Below are positions 1-9,541 of a stretch of 61,007 bases of DNA, one piece after another. How positions within the stretch are numbered: the stretch's first letter is position 1; each line of letters starts with the position of its first letter. The notes beneath the pieces are model-generated. The model did no database searches and was not told where the DNA came from. It worked only from the letters and a program-made list of their open reading frames with translations. Source of the DNA: Deltaproteobacteria bacterium (lineage in GTDB: Bacteria; Myxococcota_A; Polyangia; Polyangiales; Ga0077539); assembly GCA_030694465.1 (NCBI GenBank), contig JAUXYJ010000028.1, positions 1 through 61,007 on the forward strand, read 5' to 3'. A program made the position numbers and the translations under genes.

Positions 1-1620
1 TGCATCGAGCGCTCCGGTGCCGTTCTCGAGCACGTCGAAGATCCCGTCGCCGTCGCTGTCGAGGTCGAGGTGGTTCGGGATCCCGTCGCCGTCGAGGTCC
101 ACGCGGTCGTCCACGCCGTCCATGTTCGCGTCGACAAACCCTGCAAAATCTCTGTCCAAATAGTCGAAGATGCCGTCACCGTCCGTGTCACGCGAGGGGT
201 CACGTCCGTTGCCCTCAATGATGTCCGGGATGCCGTCGTTGTCGCTGTCAGCGTCCGTGATGTCGGGCACACCGTCGCCATCGCTGTCGAGCATCCCGAC
301 AGTGATCGTCCAGCGCTGCGTCGTGACGCCGCCGTCACCATCGCTGACTTCGATCTCAGCGACAAAGGGCTGCCCCATTTGCGCGGCTGTGGGTGTCCAA
401 GAGACCGTCCCGTTGGCCGCGATGGTCATGCCCGGAGGCCCCGAGACCAAGCGAAAGGTCAGCGGATCGCGCACGCCCGCGGGGTCCGTCACCGCTGGCG
501 AATAGCTATACGCGACCAGCGGGCTGGCCATCGCCGGAGGCATGGACGTAAACGTCGGCGCGACGTTGTTGACCGTCACAACCACGGGCAATTCAGCGGA
601 CGTGAGCCCACAGCTTCCGCCCGTTACGCGCACTCGGACCGAGGCCATGCCGGGACCATCCAAGGTCGCTGCGCTAAACGCGACGGTCTGGCCCACGGTC
701 TCGAAGGTGCCGTTGTTATCAAGGTCCCACGAGTAGATCAGCGCGCCGGTGTTGGCCGACATCGCGCTGAGCATCGTCGTGCCCCCCTCATTGACCGTGT
801 TGCCGGTCACCGTGGGCGGACGACACACGACGTCACGGACAACCAGCGAACCGAGCTCGCCAGCAGGCGCACTGACGCAGGTGGTGAGCGCGTCCCATCC
901 GGTCGGAATCGCCGTAAAAGTGCCGTGACAAAACTGACTCCATGTGAGGTTTGCGGTCCCGCCAGCGGCAACGATCCCGTTGAGCACAGGGTGCGTCATC
1001 CCGGGCGCTGTGATCGTCGCGACCTCGGCGTTGCGTGCGCGATTGACTGCCAGCCCAACGCCAAGCTGCGTAAACGCCGAGACGACGGTCTCAGTGCTTG
1101 TGGCCGCCGCGTTGCGACAACCATAGCTAAGGTACATCCCGGTCGAGCCACCACTCGCGCTGCGCCCGGCGCCAGTCACCCACGCGGCCGAGTTGCGCAT
1201 CAGCGCCCGGGCACCTAGCCCTGACGCAGCATTGGAGGGCGCGTGAAGAATAGGATCCGACGAGACAATCACGACGCGCCCCGACACCGCGGGCCCCCAC
1301 GCAGCTTGCGAGAGCAGCAGCGTGTTGAGGTTGTTGCCGCTAGTCGAACACACGTCAGCGTCAACCCAGATCGCGTCGTAGCTCCCATACTGGGCCGTCG
1401 TAAGCGCAGCCCACGGTGCAGCGTTCACAATGTCTACCGTGGATCCTGCGGGAAAATAGCCCCTAGGATCTGCCACGCCACTCTGCGCCGCGGTGACACC
1501 TGCGCCGTACACAAGGATGCGAGGCTGCGCGACGGCAGGGCTCGCCGTGAGCGCCAAGAGAAGCCCCGAGCTGGCGCCAAGCGCCAGGGAGCGAACCGAT
1601 TTTCTTACTAGTCTCTTCAC
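1..1620 (-). CDS. Secreted thrombospondin type 3 repeat protein, C-terminus beyond window
   Basis: The frame stays open from a GTG at 1620 to the window edge, about 540 residues, so the C-terminus is missing. It begins with an Arg/Lys-rich signal peptide ending near AVAQP. About 200 residues follow that resemble a glutamine-amidotransferase-like fold ([27 protein letters not shown]). Next come a PKD/Ig-like segment ([12 protein letters not shown]) and a putative-Ig domain ([16 protein letters not shown]). The end is a run of calcium-binding TSP3 units such as [18 protein letters not shown] and DTDGDGIFD. It lies 53 bp downstream of the BNR protein on the same strand, so co-transcription is plausible. 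No strong ribosome binding site is visible. The precise role is unknown; an exported or cell-surface protein is inferred. Confidence 0.8.
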   Translation of the reverse strand, partial: MKRLVRKSVRSLALGASSGLLLALTASPAVAQPRILVYGAGVTAAQSGVADPRGYFPAGSTVDIVNAAPWAALTTAQYGSYDAIWVDADVCSTSGNNLNTLLLSQAAWGPAVSGRVVIVSSDPILHAPSNAASGLGARALMRNSAAWVTGAGRSASGGSTGMYLSYGCRNAAATSTETVVSAFTQLGVGLAVNRARNAEVATITAPGMTHPVLNGIVAAGGTANLTWSQFCHGTFTAIPTGWDALTTCVSAPAGELGSLVVRDVVCRPPTVTGNTVNEGGTTMLSAMSANTGALIYSWDLDNNGTFETVGQTVAFSAATLDGPGMASVRVRVTGGSCGLTSAELPVVVTVNNVAPTFTSMPPAMASPLVAYSYSPAVTDPAGVRDPLTFRLVSGPPGMTIAANGTVSWTPTAAQMGQPFVAEIEVSDGDGGVTTQRWTITVGMLDSDGDGVPDITDADSDNDGIPDIIEGNGRDPSRDTDGDGIFDYLDRDFAGFVDANMDGVDDRVDLDGDGIPNHLDLDSDGDGIFDVLENGTGALDA

Positions 1621-1673
1621 TGCATGATTCTCATAAGGGTGATGTCCAAACGTACTGCGCGATGCCCGAGTCG

Positions 1674-3191
1674 TTATACCAAACGAAAGCCGCGGATTGC
1701 ACCGCGCGCGCGCTTGAATTGGAGCGCCAACAGTATCAGCACCAACACTCCCAAGCTGCGCTGCGAAGGGGCCTCTATACCACCCTTGACGCCATCACAC
1801 TGACACCCTCCGCCGGCGACGTGGACTGCAGGCTCGCGCGCAGAGTCTTGTGCTTGATCGCTTGGCATCGCGTCACGCTGCGCTGCGCTGGTGACATCCA
1901 TCCGCGGCGCATCCATGGCAGCGTCGAGCTCGTTCACGTCCACTGACACCTCCCCACTTGCGTCACTCACAGGGCCCGCATCAGCGGTGTTTACATCCCA
2001 CGCACAGACCCCCGTGGGGGGTGGCATCGGGCCCACAATTCGCTGTAATTGTGCTGACAGACTGGGCCACAAGGGCGCGCACAGTCGACGCACCGTGCTG
2101 CCCTCTGCGCAGCGCTCAGGCCCGCGCACATCGCGCACACGCAGCTGTGTCCGAAAGCTCTCGCCGCCGTCCACCGAGCACCCGAACGAGAGACCCACTT
2201 CGCTCTCTGTAAACGCGCCAAAAAGCACCCCATCGCGGTACCGCAGCGAGCGTGCCCTGAGCGTGCTCGCGGTCGAACTCCAGGTCATCCCTCCGTCGTC
2301 ACTGCGCTGTAACCTCGCGCCCATCTCGGACGACATCGCCCACAGCGTCCCCATGCCGGGCATCGCAGTGGCGCCCACGATGGCGTCCGTTCGCCGCAAG
2401 AGCGCCCGCATCGTGCGCCCTCCGTCGTCGCTGCGATAGAGCTCAGATTCTCCGTCAATTCGCAGCGTGCGAACCAGTGATCTCTGCGCGCTCAGCGGGT
2501 CGACCATCGCGATAAAGGGCAGCGCCGTCTCGGCCGAAAACCCGTCAAATCGCTGCTCAAACGTGCGCCCTTGGTCTTCGCTCGCGAACACCGCCGACCG
2601 CACAAACATCACGTTGCCGCTCAGCATCACGTGCTCGTCAGCGCTCGCCGCCAGGTCCGCCGTGACCACCGAGACGCTCATCTCACTCCAGCGCCGCGCA
2701 AAGCTCCGCGCGTCATCGTTGCTCACGTACACGCGTGTGCCGCCCAACGCCGTCCGAGTGACAGCGAGCACGCGGGTCTGCTCGGCGGCGACGTCGCCGA
2801 CCGCGTCCGTTCCGCCGAGGTCGATCGACGCAAAATCGCACCAATCGCCACGCGAGAGAGACGCCCCGTCGGGCAGCGCCGTGACCAGCGCGCCCGTCGA
2901 CGTGATCGCCGTGATCGGGTCGTATTCACCCGAAAATCCCAGGGCTTCTTCGCAGATCCAGCCCCACGTCGCGCCCGCGTCGTGTGAGACCAGCAGGCCA
3001 AACGTCGTGCTCACCGCGATGTGGTCTCGCGCGCTCCCCGAGCCCACCGAAAAAAACTGCGCCGTCGGAAACCGCCCGTTCGCCCACGCGCTCTGAGGCA
3101 CGAGCGTGACCGCGACCAGCGCGACCAGCGCGACCCGCGCGACCTGCGCCACCACGCACGTGCGTCGCGCTCGCTGCTTCGATGCATTCAT
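1674..3191 (-). CDS. Exported BNR/Asp-box repeat protein with MYXO-CTERM-like tail
   Basis: This 505-residue protein has a signal peptide ([18 protein letters not shown]) and repeated Asp-box motifs typical of sialidase-like beta-propellers: [32 protein letters not shown] and SVDGGESF. An Asp/Ala-rich linker leads to a GGGCQC motif, a hydrophobic helix ([13 protein letters not shown]) and basic residues. That layout resembles MYXO-CTERM sorting signals of myxobacteria. ATG 3191 is preferred over an ATG 42 bp upstream because a GGGGA lies at good spacing before it. Catalytic sialidase residues are not evident, so a structural or binding propeller is more likely than an enzyme. One degenerate copy of the GGCGACGTCGCC palindrome is read in frame at about 2787-2798. 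Confidence 0.8.
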   Translation of the reverse strand: MNASKQRARRTCVVAQVARVALVALVAVTLVPQSAWANGRFPTAQFFSVGSGSARDHIAVSTTFGLLVSHDAGATWGWICEEALGFSGEYDPITAITSTGALVTALPDGASLSRGDWCDFASIDLGGTDAVGDVAAEQTRVLAVTRTALGGTRVYVSNDDARSFARRWSEMSVSVVTADLAASADEHVMLSGNVMFVRSAVFASEDQGRTFEQRFDGFSAETALPFIAMVDPLSAQRSLVRTLRIDGESELYRSDDGGRTMRALLRRTDAIVGATAMPGMGTLWAMSSEMGARLQRSDDGGMTWSSTASTLRARSLRYRDGVLFGAFTESEVGLSFGCSVDGGESFRTQLRVRDVRGPERCAEGSTVRRLCAPLWPSLSAQLQRIVGPMPPPTGVCAWDVNTADAGPVSDASGEVSVDVNELDAAMDAPRMDVTSAAQRDAMPSDQAQDSAREPAVHVAGGGCQCDGVKGGIEAPSQRSLGVLVLILLALQFKRARGAIRGFRLV

Positions 3192-3236
3192 TCGTTGATC
3201 CCCGACAGTCGCCAACACACCCCCACGCGTCAACCG

Positions 3237-3536
3237 CTACAGCGGCTCTCGTCGCAATTCAAACGCAGCCGAGAGCTCTCGCTCTGCCCTCGCCCAGTGC
3301 GCGTCTGCATCACCCTTGCGGCCCGCTGCGAGCCAGAGATGGTACGCCCGAGTCCGCACGTCGTGCTCGGTGGGCGCCAACGTCACCACGTCCTCAAAGT
3401 ACGCGCACACACCCAGCGCGTGGTCATAGGGCGGAGTCCCCCAGTACGACTGCCTCCCATAGGCCACGAGCCGAAAGCGTAGACACCGCGCCCTCACTGG
3501 ACAGCCGTCTCCCGAACAGAGTGTTCGATCAGTCAC
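3237..3536 (-). CDS. Small DUF2934-like protein with N-terminal Cys cluster
   Basis: This 99-residue soluble protein starts at GTG 3536, with AGGGAG seven bases upstream. The N-terminus carries three cysteines (CSGDGC then RC). The C-terminal half (RAYHLWLAAGR...AHWARAERELSAA) resembles the DUF2934 helix-turn-helix-like motif. Function is unknown. The promoter region contains a 28-bp double inverted repeat (3558-3585) that is nearly identical to the operator next to the TetR gene at 9542-10189. I infer that this gene is repressed by that distant TetR. It could instead be co-transcribed from arsC, 35 bp upstream. Confidence 0.65.
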   Translation of the reverse strand: MTDRTLCSGDGCPVRARCLRFRLVAYGRQSYWGTPPYDHALGVCAYFEDVVTLAPTEHDVRTRAYHLWLAAGRKGDADAHWARAERELSAAFELRREPL

Positions 3537-3557
3537 TATGCATCTCCCTCTACACAG

Positions 3558-3585
3558 CTTACACCGTAAGCTTACGACGTAAGTC
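3558..3585. promoter_or_regulatory. Double TetR-type operator, copy 1
   Basis: Two abutting 13-bp palindromes of the form CTTAC-N3-GTAAG (centres ACC and GAC) are followed by TC. The 28-bp block matches 24 of 28 positions of the block at 10200-10227 beside a tetR gene. It overlaps the last codons of arsC and lies 22 bp upstream of the DUF2934 gene start, a normal position for repression of that gene. The repressor identity is inferred. Confidence 0.65.
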
Positions 3586-4012
3586 CGCTGACTAGCTCGT
3601 CCCGGCGAGTGTCTAACATGCCCGCGATCGCGTCTCGCGCAGCCCTAAATCGCGCGAGCATCTCGTCGCGACTCAGCGTGCGATCATTGCTCGCTGGATC
3701 TTCGATGGGCCAATGCAATCGCAGCGCGCGCCCCAAGAACACCGGGCACACTTCTTCAGCGCACAGCGTGACCACCACCGAGATCTCACTGGGCGCGATC
3801 TCTTGCACACTCTTTGAGCGCTGCGTGCCCATCGACAGCCCTAGCTCTTCGATCACCTCGACCGCATAGGGGTTGACCTGCGTAGGAGCACTCCCGGCGC
3901 TCTGCACTGCAAATTCTCTACCCAATCGCGCACGCGCGAGAGCCTCGGCCATCTGGCTTCGCGCCGAGTTCGCCACACACAAGAACAACAACCCCGGCTT
4001 GGTCTCGCACAT
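3572..4012 (-). CDS. arsC: Arsenate reductase, low-molecular-weight phosphatase type
   Basis: The 146 residues match the thioredoxin-coupled ArsC/LMW-PTPase family. The catalytic P-loop is near the N-terminus (FLCVANSARSQMAEAL, nucleophilic Cys about residue 12). It is followed by GSAPTQVNPYAVEVIEELGL and a resolving-Cys region (VTLCAEEVCPVF), with the DPA motif in WPIEDPAS. The family reduces arsenate to arsenite, or acts as a phosphotyrosine phosphatase. The two Cys of LCAEEVC and the family-length fold favour arsenate reduction. It is a single gene facing away from the glycosyltransferase. No arsenite pump lies beside it, although arsM is present at 31 kb. Confidence 0.85.
   Translation of the reverse strand: MCETKPGLLFLCVANSARSQMAEALARARLGREFAVQSAGSAPTQVNPYAVEVIEELGLSMGTQRSKSVQEIAPSEISVVVTLCAEEVCPVFLGRALRLHWPIEDPASNDRTLSRDEMLARFRAARDAIAGMLDTRRDELVSGLTS
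3907..3916 (+). repeat. CTGCAAATTC over-represented 10-mer
   Basis: An exact copy lies inside arsC, on the strand opposite to the gene. Confidence 0.5.
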
Positions 4013-4054
4013 TTCTTAACCAATACCATCGCCCAGCCTCGCTACGCTTACCCG

Positions 4055-5284
4055 ATGAAAATCGCTGTACTGTGCAATGACACACGGGGTGGTGTTCAGC
4101 CCTACGTCGCCCTGGCCATGGGCCTGCGCGATGCCGGCCACGACGTGCGCGCGGTGGCGCCCAGCGACCTCGCTCCGATGTTCTCGGATCGAGACATCCC
4201 CGTCGCGCCGTTGTCCGGCAGCATCGAGGCCTTCTTGCGCGCGTCGCAGGGAGCCGCCGAGGGAGGCACGCTCTCGTCCATGCGCCTGTCTATGCAGGCC
4301 ATGCCCAAGATGCTCAAGACCTGGACGCAAGAGACGCTCGACGCCTGCGAATTCGCAGACATTCTTACCGGAGGGATCGGCGGCATGATCGTCGGAGAGC
4401 CCGTCGCAGAGAAGCTCAAGCGCCCGTTTGTCCAGACGCACTTGCAGCCGCTGGGCGCGCCCACCGACCGCTACCCTGGTGTGCTCCTCGCAAAGACCCC
4501 CGCGCTCTTGGGCGCATGGGGACGACGAGTGAGCCACACGCTCTGCGAAGCGATCGTGTGGGGACCCTTTCGTAGCGCGATGAAGCCCGTCCGCCGTGAG
4601 GTCCTAGGGCTCGCCTCGAAGAGCAAAATCACCAGTGATCTTCCAGTGATCTATGGGATCAGCCCGCACGTCGTTCCCATCCCCAACGAGGGCTCTCCCG
4701 AGCGCATCGCGACCGGCTACTGGACCCTCCCCGACGACCCCTCGTGGGCACCCTCGCCCGAACTCCGAGCGTTTGTCGAGCGTGACGGCCCGCTCGTAAG
4801 CGTGGGCTTTGGCAGCATGACCTCGGCCGATGCATCCGCGCTCACGGCGCTCGTGATCAACGCGGTGCGCTCCGTCGGTGCGCGGGTGCTCTTGCTCTCG
4901 GGCTGGGCCGGTGTAGGCCAGGACGAGAGCGCCCCAGACGTGATGTCTTTGCGATCGGTCCCACACTCGTGGCTCTTTGCAAAAACACACGCCAATGTTC
5001 ACCACGGGGGCGCGGGGACCACCGGCGCCTCGCTGCGTGCTGGCGTCCCCTCGCTGGTCATCCCGTTCATGATGGACCAGCCCTTCTGGGGTGGTCGCGT
5101 GCAAGCCCTCGGCGCAGGCCCCGCGCCCATCCCACGCAAACAGCTCACCCAACAGAAGCTCTCGCGCGCCCTCGCTCAGTGCCTCTCAGACGACACCCTT
5201 AAGACCCGCGCGCGTGAGCTCGGGCATCGCATTTCGGCCGAAGACGGAGTGCACAACGCGGTGCAAATCTTCTCGCGATTGTGA
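4055..5284 (+). CDS. GT1-family glycosyltransferase, MGT/sterol glucosyltransferase type
   Basis: This 409-residue cytoplasmic GT-B enzyme starts MKIAVLCNDTRGGVQPYVALAMGL, the usual acceptor-domain opening of macrolide and sterol glycosyltransferases. The C-terminal donor-binding signature is NVHHGGAGTTGASLRAGVPS followed by PFMMDQPFWGGRV. Its length is normal for the family. The donor is probably a UDP- or dTDP-sugar and the acceptor a lipid or small natural product. The neighbours (arsC, ada) give no pathway clue, so the substrate is unknown. Confidence 0.85.
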   Translation: MKIAVLCNDTRGGVQPYVALAMGLRDAGHDVRAVAPSDLAPMFSDRDIPVAPLSGSIEAFLRASQGAAEGGTLSSMRLSMQAMPKMLKTWTQETLDACEFADILTGGIGGMIVGEPVAEKLKRPFVQTHLQPLGAPTDRYPGVLLAKTPALLGAWGRRVSHTLCEAIVWGPFRSAMKPVRREVLGLASKSKITSDLPVIYGISPHVVPIPNEGSPERIATGYWTLPDDPSWAPSPELRAFVERDGPLVSVGFGSMTSADASALTALVINAVRSVGARVLLLSGWAGVGQDESAPDVMSLRSVPHSWLFAKTHANVHHGGAGTTGASLRAGVPSLVIPFMMDQPFWGGRVQALGAGPAPIPRKQLTQQKLSRALAQCLSDDTLKTRARELGHRISAEDGVHNAVQIFSRL

Positions 5285-5368
5285 GCTCATCGCGACAATC
5301 ATCTCACACAGAATTCACGCGCAACTCTGGCGGATGAACACAACCGCGGCGCGCTCTACGGTGCTCCG

Positions 5369-6433
5369 ATGCAACCCACCACACTGCCCCTCGAAGACGC
5401 CCGCTGGCTCGCGCTGACTCACCGTGACGCCTCGGCCGACGACACCTTTGTCTACGCGGTCAAGACCACTGGCGTGTTCTGCCGGCCCTCGTGCGGAGCG
5501 CGCACGCCGTTGCGCAAGAATGTGCTGCTCTTCGACAACGCTTCTGCCGCACAAATCGCTGGTTTTCGCGCATGCAAACGCTGCAGCCCATCGGGCACAT
5601 CGCCCGCACAGCTGCGCGCCCAACAGGCCGCCCAGATGTGTGAGCTCATCGCGCAGTCCGAGACCCCGCCGAGCCTCGCGACGCTCGCCGCGCACGTGGG
5701 GCTCAGCGTGTTTCACGCGCAGCGGTTGTTTAAATCCCACACGGGGCTCACGCCCAAGACCTACGCACGAGCGCACCGCGCGGGCGCCGTCCGCGAGACG
5801 CTGCGCCAAGCGAGCACGGTCACCGAAGCGATCTACGATGCAGGTTTTTTGGCGGCGAATCACTTTTACAAGGGCGCAGACCAGTGGCTCGCGATGACCC
5901 CTCGCGCGTGGCGAGCCGGGGGCGCCGGAGAGTCACTCTCAGTGGCCACCGCCGCCTGCACCTTGGGCCTTGTCTTGATCGCAGCGACCCCGCGCGGTGT
6001 GTGCGCTGTGCTCTTGGGAGACAGCCGCGAGGCCCTGGTGCACGAGCTCACACAGCGCTACCCACGCGCGGCCCAGCACGAGGCCTCAGCGCAGCGCGCG
6101 ACGATGATCGCCGCGGTGGTCTCAGCGGTCGACGGCACGCCCAACGACGCGCTCTTGCCTGTTGATTTGCAGGCGACCGCGTTTCAGCACCGTGTCTGGC
6201 GCGCCCTGTGCGAGATCCCGAGGGGACAGACCCGCACGTACTCTGAGATCGCCATCGCGCTGGGGACACCCACTGCGGCGCGCGCGGTCGCCAAAGCGTG
6301 CGCGAGCAACCCCCTCGCGGTGCTGATCCCATGTCACCGCGTCGTGCGCCAAGACCAATCGCTCGCAGGCTATCGCTGGGGACTCGCCCGCAAGAGCGCG
6401 CTGCTAAAGCGCGAGCAAAATACCTGCAAATAG
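5369..6433 (+). CDS. ada: Ada bifunctional DNA alkylation repair protein and regulator
   Basis: The 354-residue protein has full Ada architecture. Cys38, Cys42, Cys69 and Cys72 form the zinc/methylphosphotriester site at exactly the Escherichia coli numbering. An AraC-type HTH follows (about 90-175), then the O6-methylguanine methyltransferase domain with the active-site motif IPCHRVV near the C-terminus. It removes methyl groups from DNA by suicidal transfer and, once methylated on Cys38, activates transcription. It starts 84 bp after the glycosyltransferase and has no alkB partner nearby. The last codons and stop overlap a CTGCAAAT motif. Confidence 0.95.
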   Translation: MQPTTLPLEDARWLALTHRDASADDTFVYAVKTTGVFCRPSCGARTPLRKNVLLFDNASAAQIAGFRACKRCSPSGTSPAQLRAQQAAQMCELIAQSETPPSLATLAAHVGLSVFHAQRLFKSHTGLTPKTYARAHRAGAVRETLRQASTVTEAIYDAGFLAANHFYKGADQWLAMTPRAWRAGGAGESLSVATAACTLGLVLIAATPRGVCAVLLGDSREALVHELTQRYPRAAQHEASAQRATMIAAVVSAVDGTPNDALLPVDLQATAFQHRVWRALCEIPRGQTRTYSEIAIALGTPTAARAVAKACASNPLAVLIPCHRVVRQDQSLAGYRWGLARKSALLKREQNTCK

Positions 6434-6559
6434 TCAGTCATACACCCAAAGCGAACCGCGCTACGCAACCACACGCTGGGTGCCGCGATTAAGGGGCCCG
6501 ATCTGCAGACCGCGCGGTTTGCAAAGACTCCCTCCCCCCCCTCTCACGGAGCACTCCCC

Positions 6560-8332
6560 ATGGTTCGCCACGCTCGCATGCATCTCGCGCTCGCGCTCGC
6601 GACACTCACCCTCGCCCAAGTCCACTGCAACACTCAGGCTCCTGCCGAAGTTCGCGTGACCATCGCCTCGGATTTCTCACCTGCGGGTCTAGTCCCTTCG
6701 CTCGACACCCTTGAGCTCCGCGTCACCCGCGAGCGTGATGGACAGCCCGTGGGCGGCTTTCAGTCTTTGCTCGTCGACCCGGCCTCCGCGCGCATCAGCG
6801 GCTCGTTTGTGAGCCTCGCGCAGGTCACCGACATCGAGTCCGTGATCGTCGAAGTGCGCGCATACTCGCTCAGCCCACAGGGACAACGGCTCCCGATCAC
6901 CGCCGTCCGCGGCCGCGTCGTGCTCGCCCCCGGCACCACACGCACCCTCGCCCTCACCCTTCACAAACCCTGCTACGACGGCCTCGTCTGGTGCGAGGGC
7001 AGCACCACCTGCGTCGCCGACGCGACCTGCGCGCCGCTCACGTCCACCCAGCCCGTGATCCCCACGGGCGCCGACGCGGGTACCGACGCGATGGCCCAAT
7101 CCGGCGACGTCGCCGACTCTGGAACCCTGCAAAGCACGCAAGATTCTTCTGTGAGCCTCACAGACAGCGGCGCCGGCCAAGACGTCACAATCCCCGACAC
7201 AAGCCCCCTCCCCTGCCTGCTTCGCCGAAGCCTCATGGTCGCCGCGAGCGGCCCCCGGTCGCCCATCTTCGTCACTGGGGTCGGGCTCGCCCAGGACGTC
7301 AGCGCAGAGCCCGGAATGCGCCAGTACCGCGTCGGATTTGCCAGTGAGGGAAGCGGCACATCGCTCATCCAAGATCAGTTTGTTGCGGTCACAGCGAGTG
7401 GGCTTCCGACACTTCGAGGCGGTCGTCGTCAGATCGCAGGTGGGAGCATCTGGAGCAGCCGCGCGATTGGCATCATGCCGGATGACTCCATGCTGATCTT
7501 TGGATCGGAGAGAATGAGCTGGTATCGCAACGAACTGCCCTCCATGCAGAGCCCCGTCCCGACGACATCTTTTGGGCTCTCGGGACGCGCTGCCTCGATC
7601 GGATACAGAGGCGACGCGGGCTACCTTGCCTGCTCCACGGTGGACGTGGACGGACGCCTCAACTGCGGCTCGTTTGTTCGCGCAACAGGCGCGACGCGCA
7701 TCGATCTCGCGGGCGTGCGTGGCGTCGGCTCGCTGGCGCTCGGCGCGCAGGGCGAGTCAGTCTACTCGTTGCAACACGATCGCGGTTCGGCGTGGATGTG
7801 CAGGGTGCTTCCGACCGTAAACTGCGTCGCCGTCGCGATCCCCGACGGGCCCATCCACGGAGCTCCCGCGGCAGAATTTGACATCGTTACGGTGGGCGGG
7901 GTCGCGACACTTGTCAGCTATTTTGCATACGTTTCGTCACGGACTGGCGACATCACCGTGGGGAGCGTCGGTGTTGATGGCAGCTTTCGGCGGATGACCG
8001 GCGCCGTCCACGTCGACACCGCGATGGGCGTCTACAACAGCCTCGCGCTCTCGGTCGAACCTGGCGGAGACTTCTTGGTGGGACAGAGCGGCTCGAGCGC
8101 TCAAATTGTGCGCATGCCCACAGATGGCAGCCCGATTGTCACAGCGTCGCTGGGGCGGCTGCTGCGGGGCAGAACGATCACGTCCTCGATGTACGCCAGC
8201 ACCATGCGCGGGACCTACAACGGCCGCCCCATCCAAGAGCACGCGTTTGTCTACGCGCGGGCTCACGACGAAGCTTCCGAAAACCCCCTCGAGGCCTGGA
8301 TCACGGTGGTCCGCAGCGACGACTGCCGCTAG
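6560..8332 (+). CDS. Large lipoprotein of unknown function
   Basis: This 590-residue protein has a lipobox signal peptide (LATLTLAQVHC), so it should be an outer-membrane or periplasmic lipoprotein. The first 130 residues form a beta-rich domain ending in a Cys cluster (CYDGLVWCEGSTTCVADATC). A low-complexity Asp/Ser/Thr linker follows (about 165-215), then a roughly 370-residue region that may be a beta-propeller. GGAG eight bases before ATG 6560 supports the start. The linker contains a copy of the dispersed palindrome read as SGDVAD. I recognise no enzyme motif. The protein style is common in myxobacteria. Confidence 0.75.
   Translation: MVRHARMHLALALATLTLAQVHCNTQAPAEVRVTIASDFSPAGLVPSLDTLELRVTRERDGQPVGGFQSLLVDPASARISGSFVSLAQVTDIESVIVEVRAYSLSPQGQRLPITAVRGRVVLAPGTTRTLALTLHKPCYDGLVWCEGSTTCVADATCAPLTSTQPVIPTGADAGTDAMAQSGDVADSGTLQSTQDSSVSLTDSGAGQDVTIPDTSPLPCLLRRSLMVAASGPRSPIFVTGVGLAQDVSAEPGMRQYRVGFASEGSGTSLIQDQFVAVTASGLPTLRGGRRQIAGGSIWSSRAIGIMPDDSMLIFGSERMSWYRNELPSMQSPVPTTSFGLSGRAASIGYRGDAGYLACSTVDVDGRLNCGSFVRATGATRIDLAGVRGVGSLALGAQGESVYSLQHDRGSAWMCRVLPTVNCVAVAIPDGPIHGAPAAEFDIVTVGGVATLVSYFAYVSSRTGDITVGSVGVDGSFRRMTGAVHVDTAMGVYNSLALSVEPGGDFLVGQSGSSAQIVRMPTDGSPIVTASLGRLLRGRTITSSMYASTMRGTYNGRPIQEHAFVYARAHDEASENPLEAWITVVRSDDCR
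7099..7118. repeat. Dispersed GGCGACGTCGCC palindrome, in coding linker
   Basis: The left side and core match the consensus ACCCGGCGACGTCGCCGGGT; the right arm has decayed. It is translated as SGDVAD inside the low-complexity linker of the lipoprotein. Confidence 0.5.
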
Positions 8333-8349
8333 TCAGAACGCGATTTACA

Positions 8350-8359
8350 CTGCAAATTC
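8350..8359 (+). repeat. CTGCAAATTC over-represented 10-mer
   Basis: An exact copy lies in the 28-bp gap between two convergent genes, so it is not explained by codon use. Confidence 0.6.
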
Positions 8360-8360
8360 A

Positions 8361-9488
8361 TTAGGCGTTTGTGGCATGTGGGGTGAGCGCAAAATACTTG
8401 GAGAGCTCGGGGCCTTTGCTCACGCGCCAGATCTTTTGGTCGAGATAAAAGTGGTGTCCGACCACTCCGAAGTACAGCACGTAGGCGAGCTTGGGGAGCG
8501 CTGTGCTGCGGGCAAGACCGAAGAGCTCAAGGTCTCCGCGAAGATAAAACACAGCGGTAAACAGCACCGAGAATCCCAGCGCGGCGAGCACATAGGTCGA
8601 CAGCTTGGCGTTGATCTTTTGGGCCAGACCAAAGAGCCCGGGCTGACTCACAGCGCCCTCGGTCGCGTAGCGTTTGTCGCTAAAATGCCAGACAATCGCG
8701 TGATACTGAATGTTGTGAAACAGCGAGTTCATGAGGGTCACGATCATCATGGACTCGGCGGCAAACCGCGGAGAGGGCAAGAAGGGCTCGCGGTGCGCGA
8801 CGAGAAAGAACATCGCGTTGTAAAAGATCACGCAGGTCGCGAGATATGCGACGGCGATCACGTTGCGCTTGTACTGCAGCATGAGCCACGCGGCGTACGC
8901 CACGCTCAGTCCGGTGAGCGACCATGGCAGCCACGTCGCGAGCGCGGCAAACAACGCAGGCTGCCCGTGAAGCGCTTGCGCAACCCCAGGAAAATCCCCG
9001 CCTAACTTAAACGCCACCGCGAAGTGAGCCATCGGCCCCACCGTGGCGAGGTAGGTCCCCCATCGCATCCGTTGCATCGCGACCGCGTCGAGCCCGGCCT
9101 TGCGGCTGTAGATCGCGACGAAGCCGTAGTGCTGCCGGGTGTTGTGCACGAGCGACCACAGAAAGATAAAGAACCCGTAGTACACCGCGAGGTCGGTGAC
9201 CACGGCGAGCGCGGGGAGCAGAAAGAAGAGCAAGCTTCCGCTGAGAACAGCGGCATTTTGCCTACGAAATGCTTGGTCGAGATACGTTCGGCTGTAGGTC
9301 GCCCAAAAGTGCGAGCCCTCGAAGAAAAACACCCACGCCCAAAAGAACAGCGGGACCAGCAACGCGGGCGAGGCCATCGCTAACACAGGCAGCGCGAGCG
9401 CCAGCGCCGCCCCCCCAAACACGAGCGACAGATCAAATCGCGCAGAGCGAATCCAGCGTGAGGGCGTCGCGGCTTCAGAGGTAGACAT
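8361..9488 (-). CDS. Multi-pass membrane protein, unknown
   Basis: The 375-residue protein has about nine to ten hydrophobic segments, for example LSLVFGGAALALALPVLAM, LLVPLFFWAWVFFFEGSHF and FFLLPALAVVTDLAVYYGFFIF. Conserved-looking histidines lie near membrane borders (FEGSHFWATYSR, HNTRQHYGFVAIY, FHNIQYHAIVWH, FGVVGHHFYLDQK). Repeated His at helix ends resembles di-iron or haem-handling membrane oxidases and desaturases, but I cannot assign a family. It starts at ATG 9488 and converges on the lipoprotein gene. It may be transcribed with nothing else. Confidence 0.75.
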   Translation of the reverse strand: MSTSEAATPSRWIRSARFDLSLVFGGAALALALPVLAMASPALLVPLFFWAWVFFFEGSHFWATYSRTYLDQAFRRQNAAVLSGSLLFFLLPALAVVTDLAVYYGFFIFLWSLVHNTRQHYGFVAIYSRKAGLDAVAMQRMRWGTYLATVGPMAHFAVAFKLGGDFPGVAQALHGQPALFAALATWLPWSLTGLSVAYAAWLMLQYKRNVIAVAYLATCVIFYNAMFFLVAHREPFLPSPRFAAESMMIVTLMNSLFHNIQYHAIVWHFSDKRYATEGAVSQPGLFGLAQKINAKLSTYVLAALGFSVLFTAVFYLRGDLELFGLARSTALPKLAYVLYFGVVGHHFYLDQKIWRVSKGPELSKYFALTPHATNA

Positions 9489-9541
9489 TGCGCAGGTCGT
9501 ACGCCCTCTCGGACCCCGTGGGTACGGCCGTCACGATCGCG

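Noticed and set aside
70..1218. Plus-strand 382-codon open frame at the left edge
   Set aside because: It is the antisense shadow of the thrombospondin-repeat gene, which reads cleanly on the minus strand with signal peptide and domain motifs.
4348..4361. 14-bp palindrome CTGCGAATTCGCAG in the glycosyltransferase gene
   Set aside because: It lies fully in conserved coding sequence with no regulatory context; probably chance, though it resembles the CTGCAAATTC motif.
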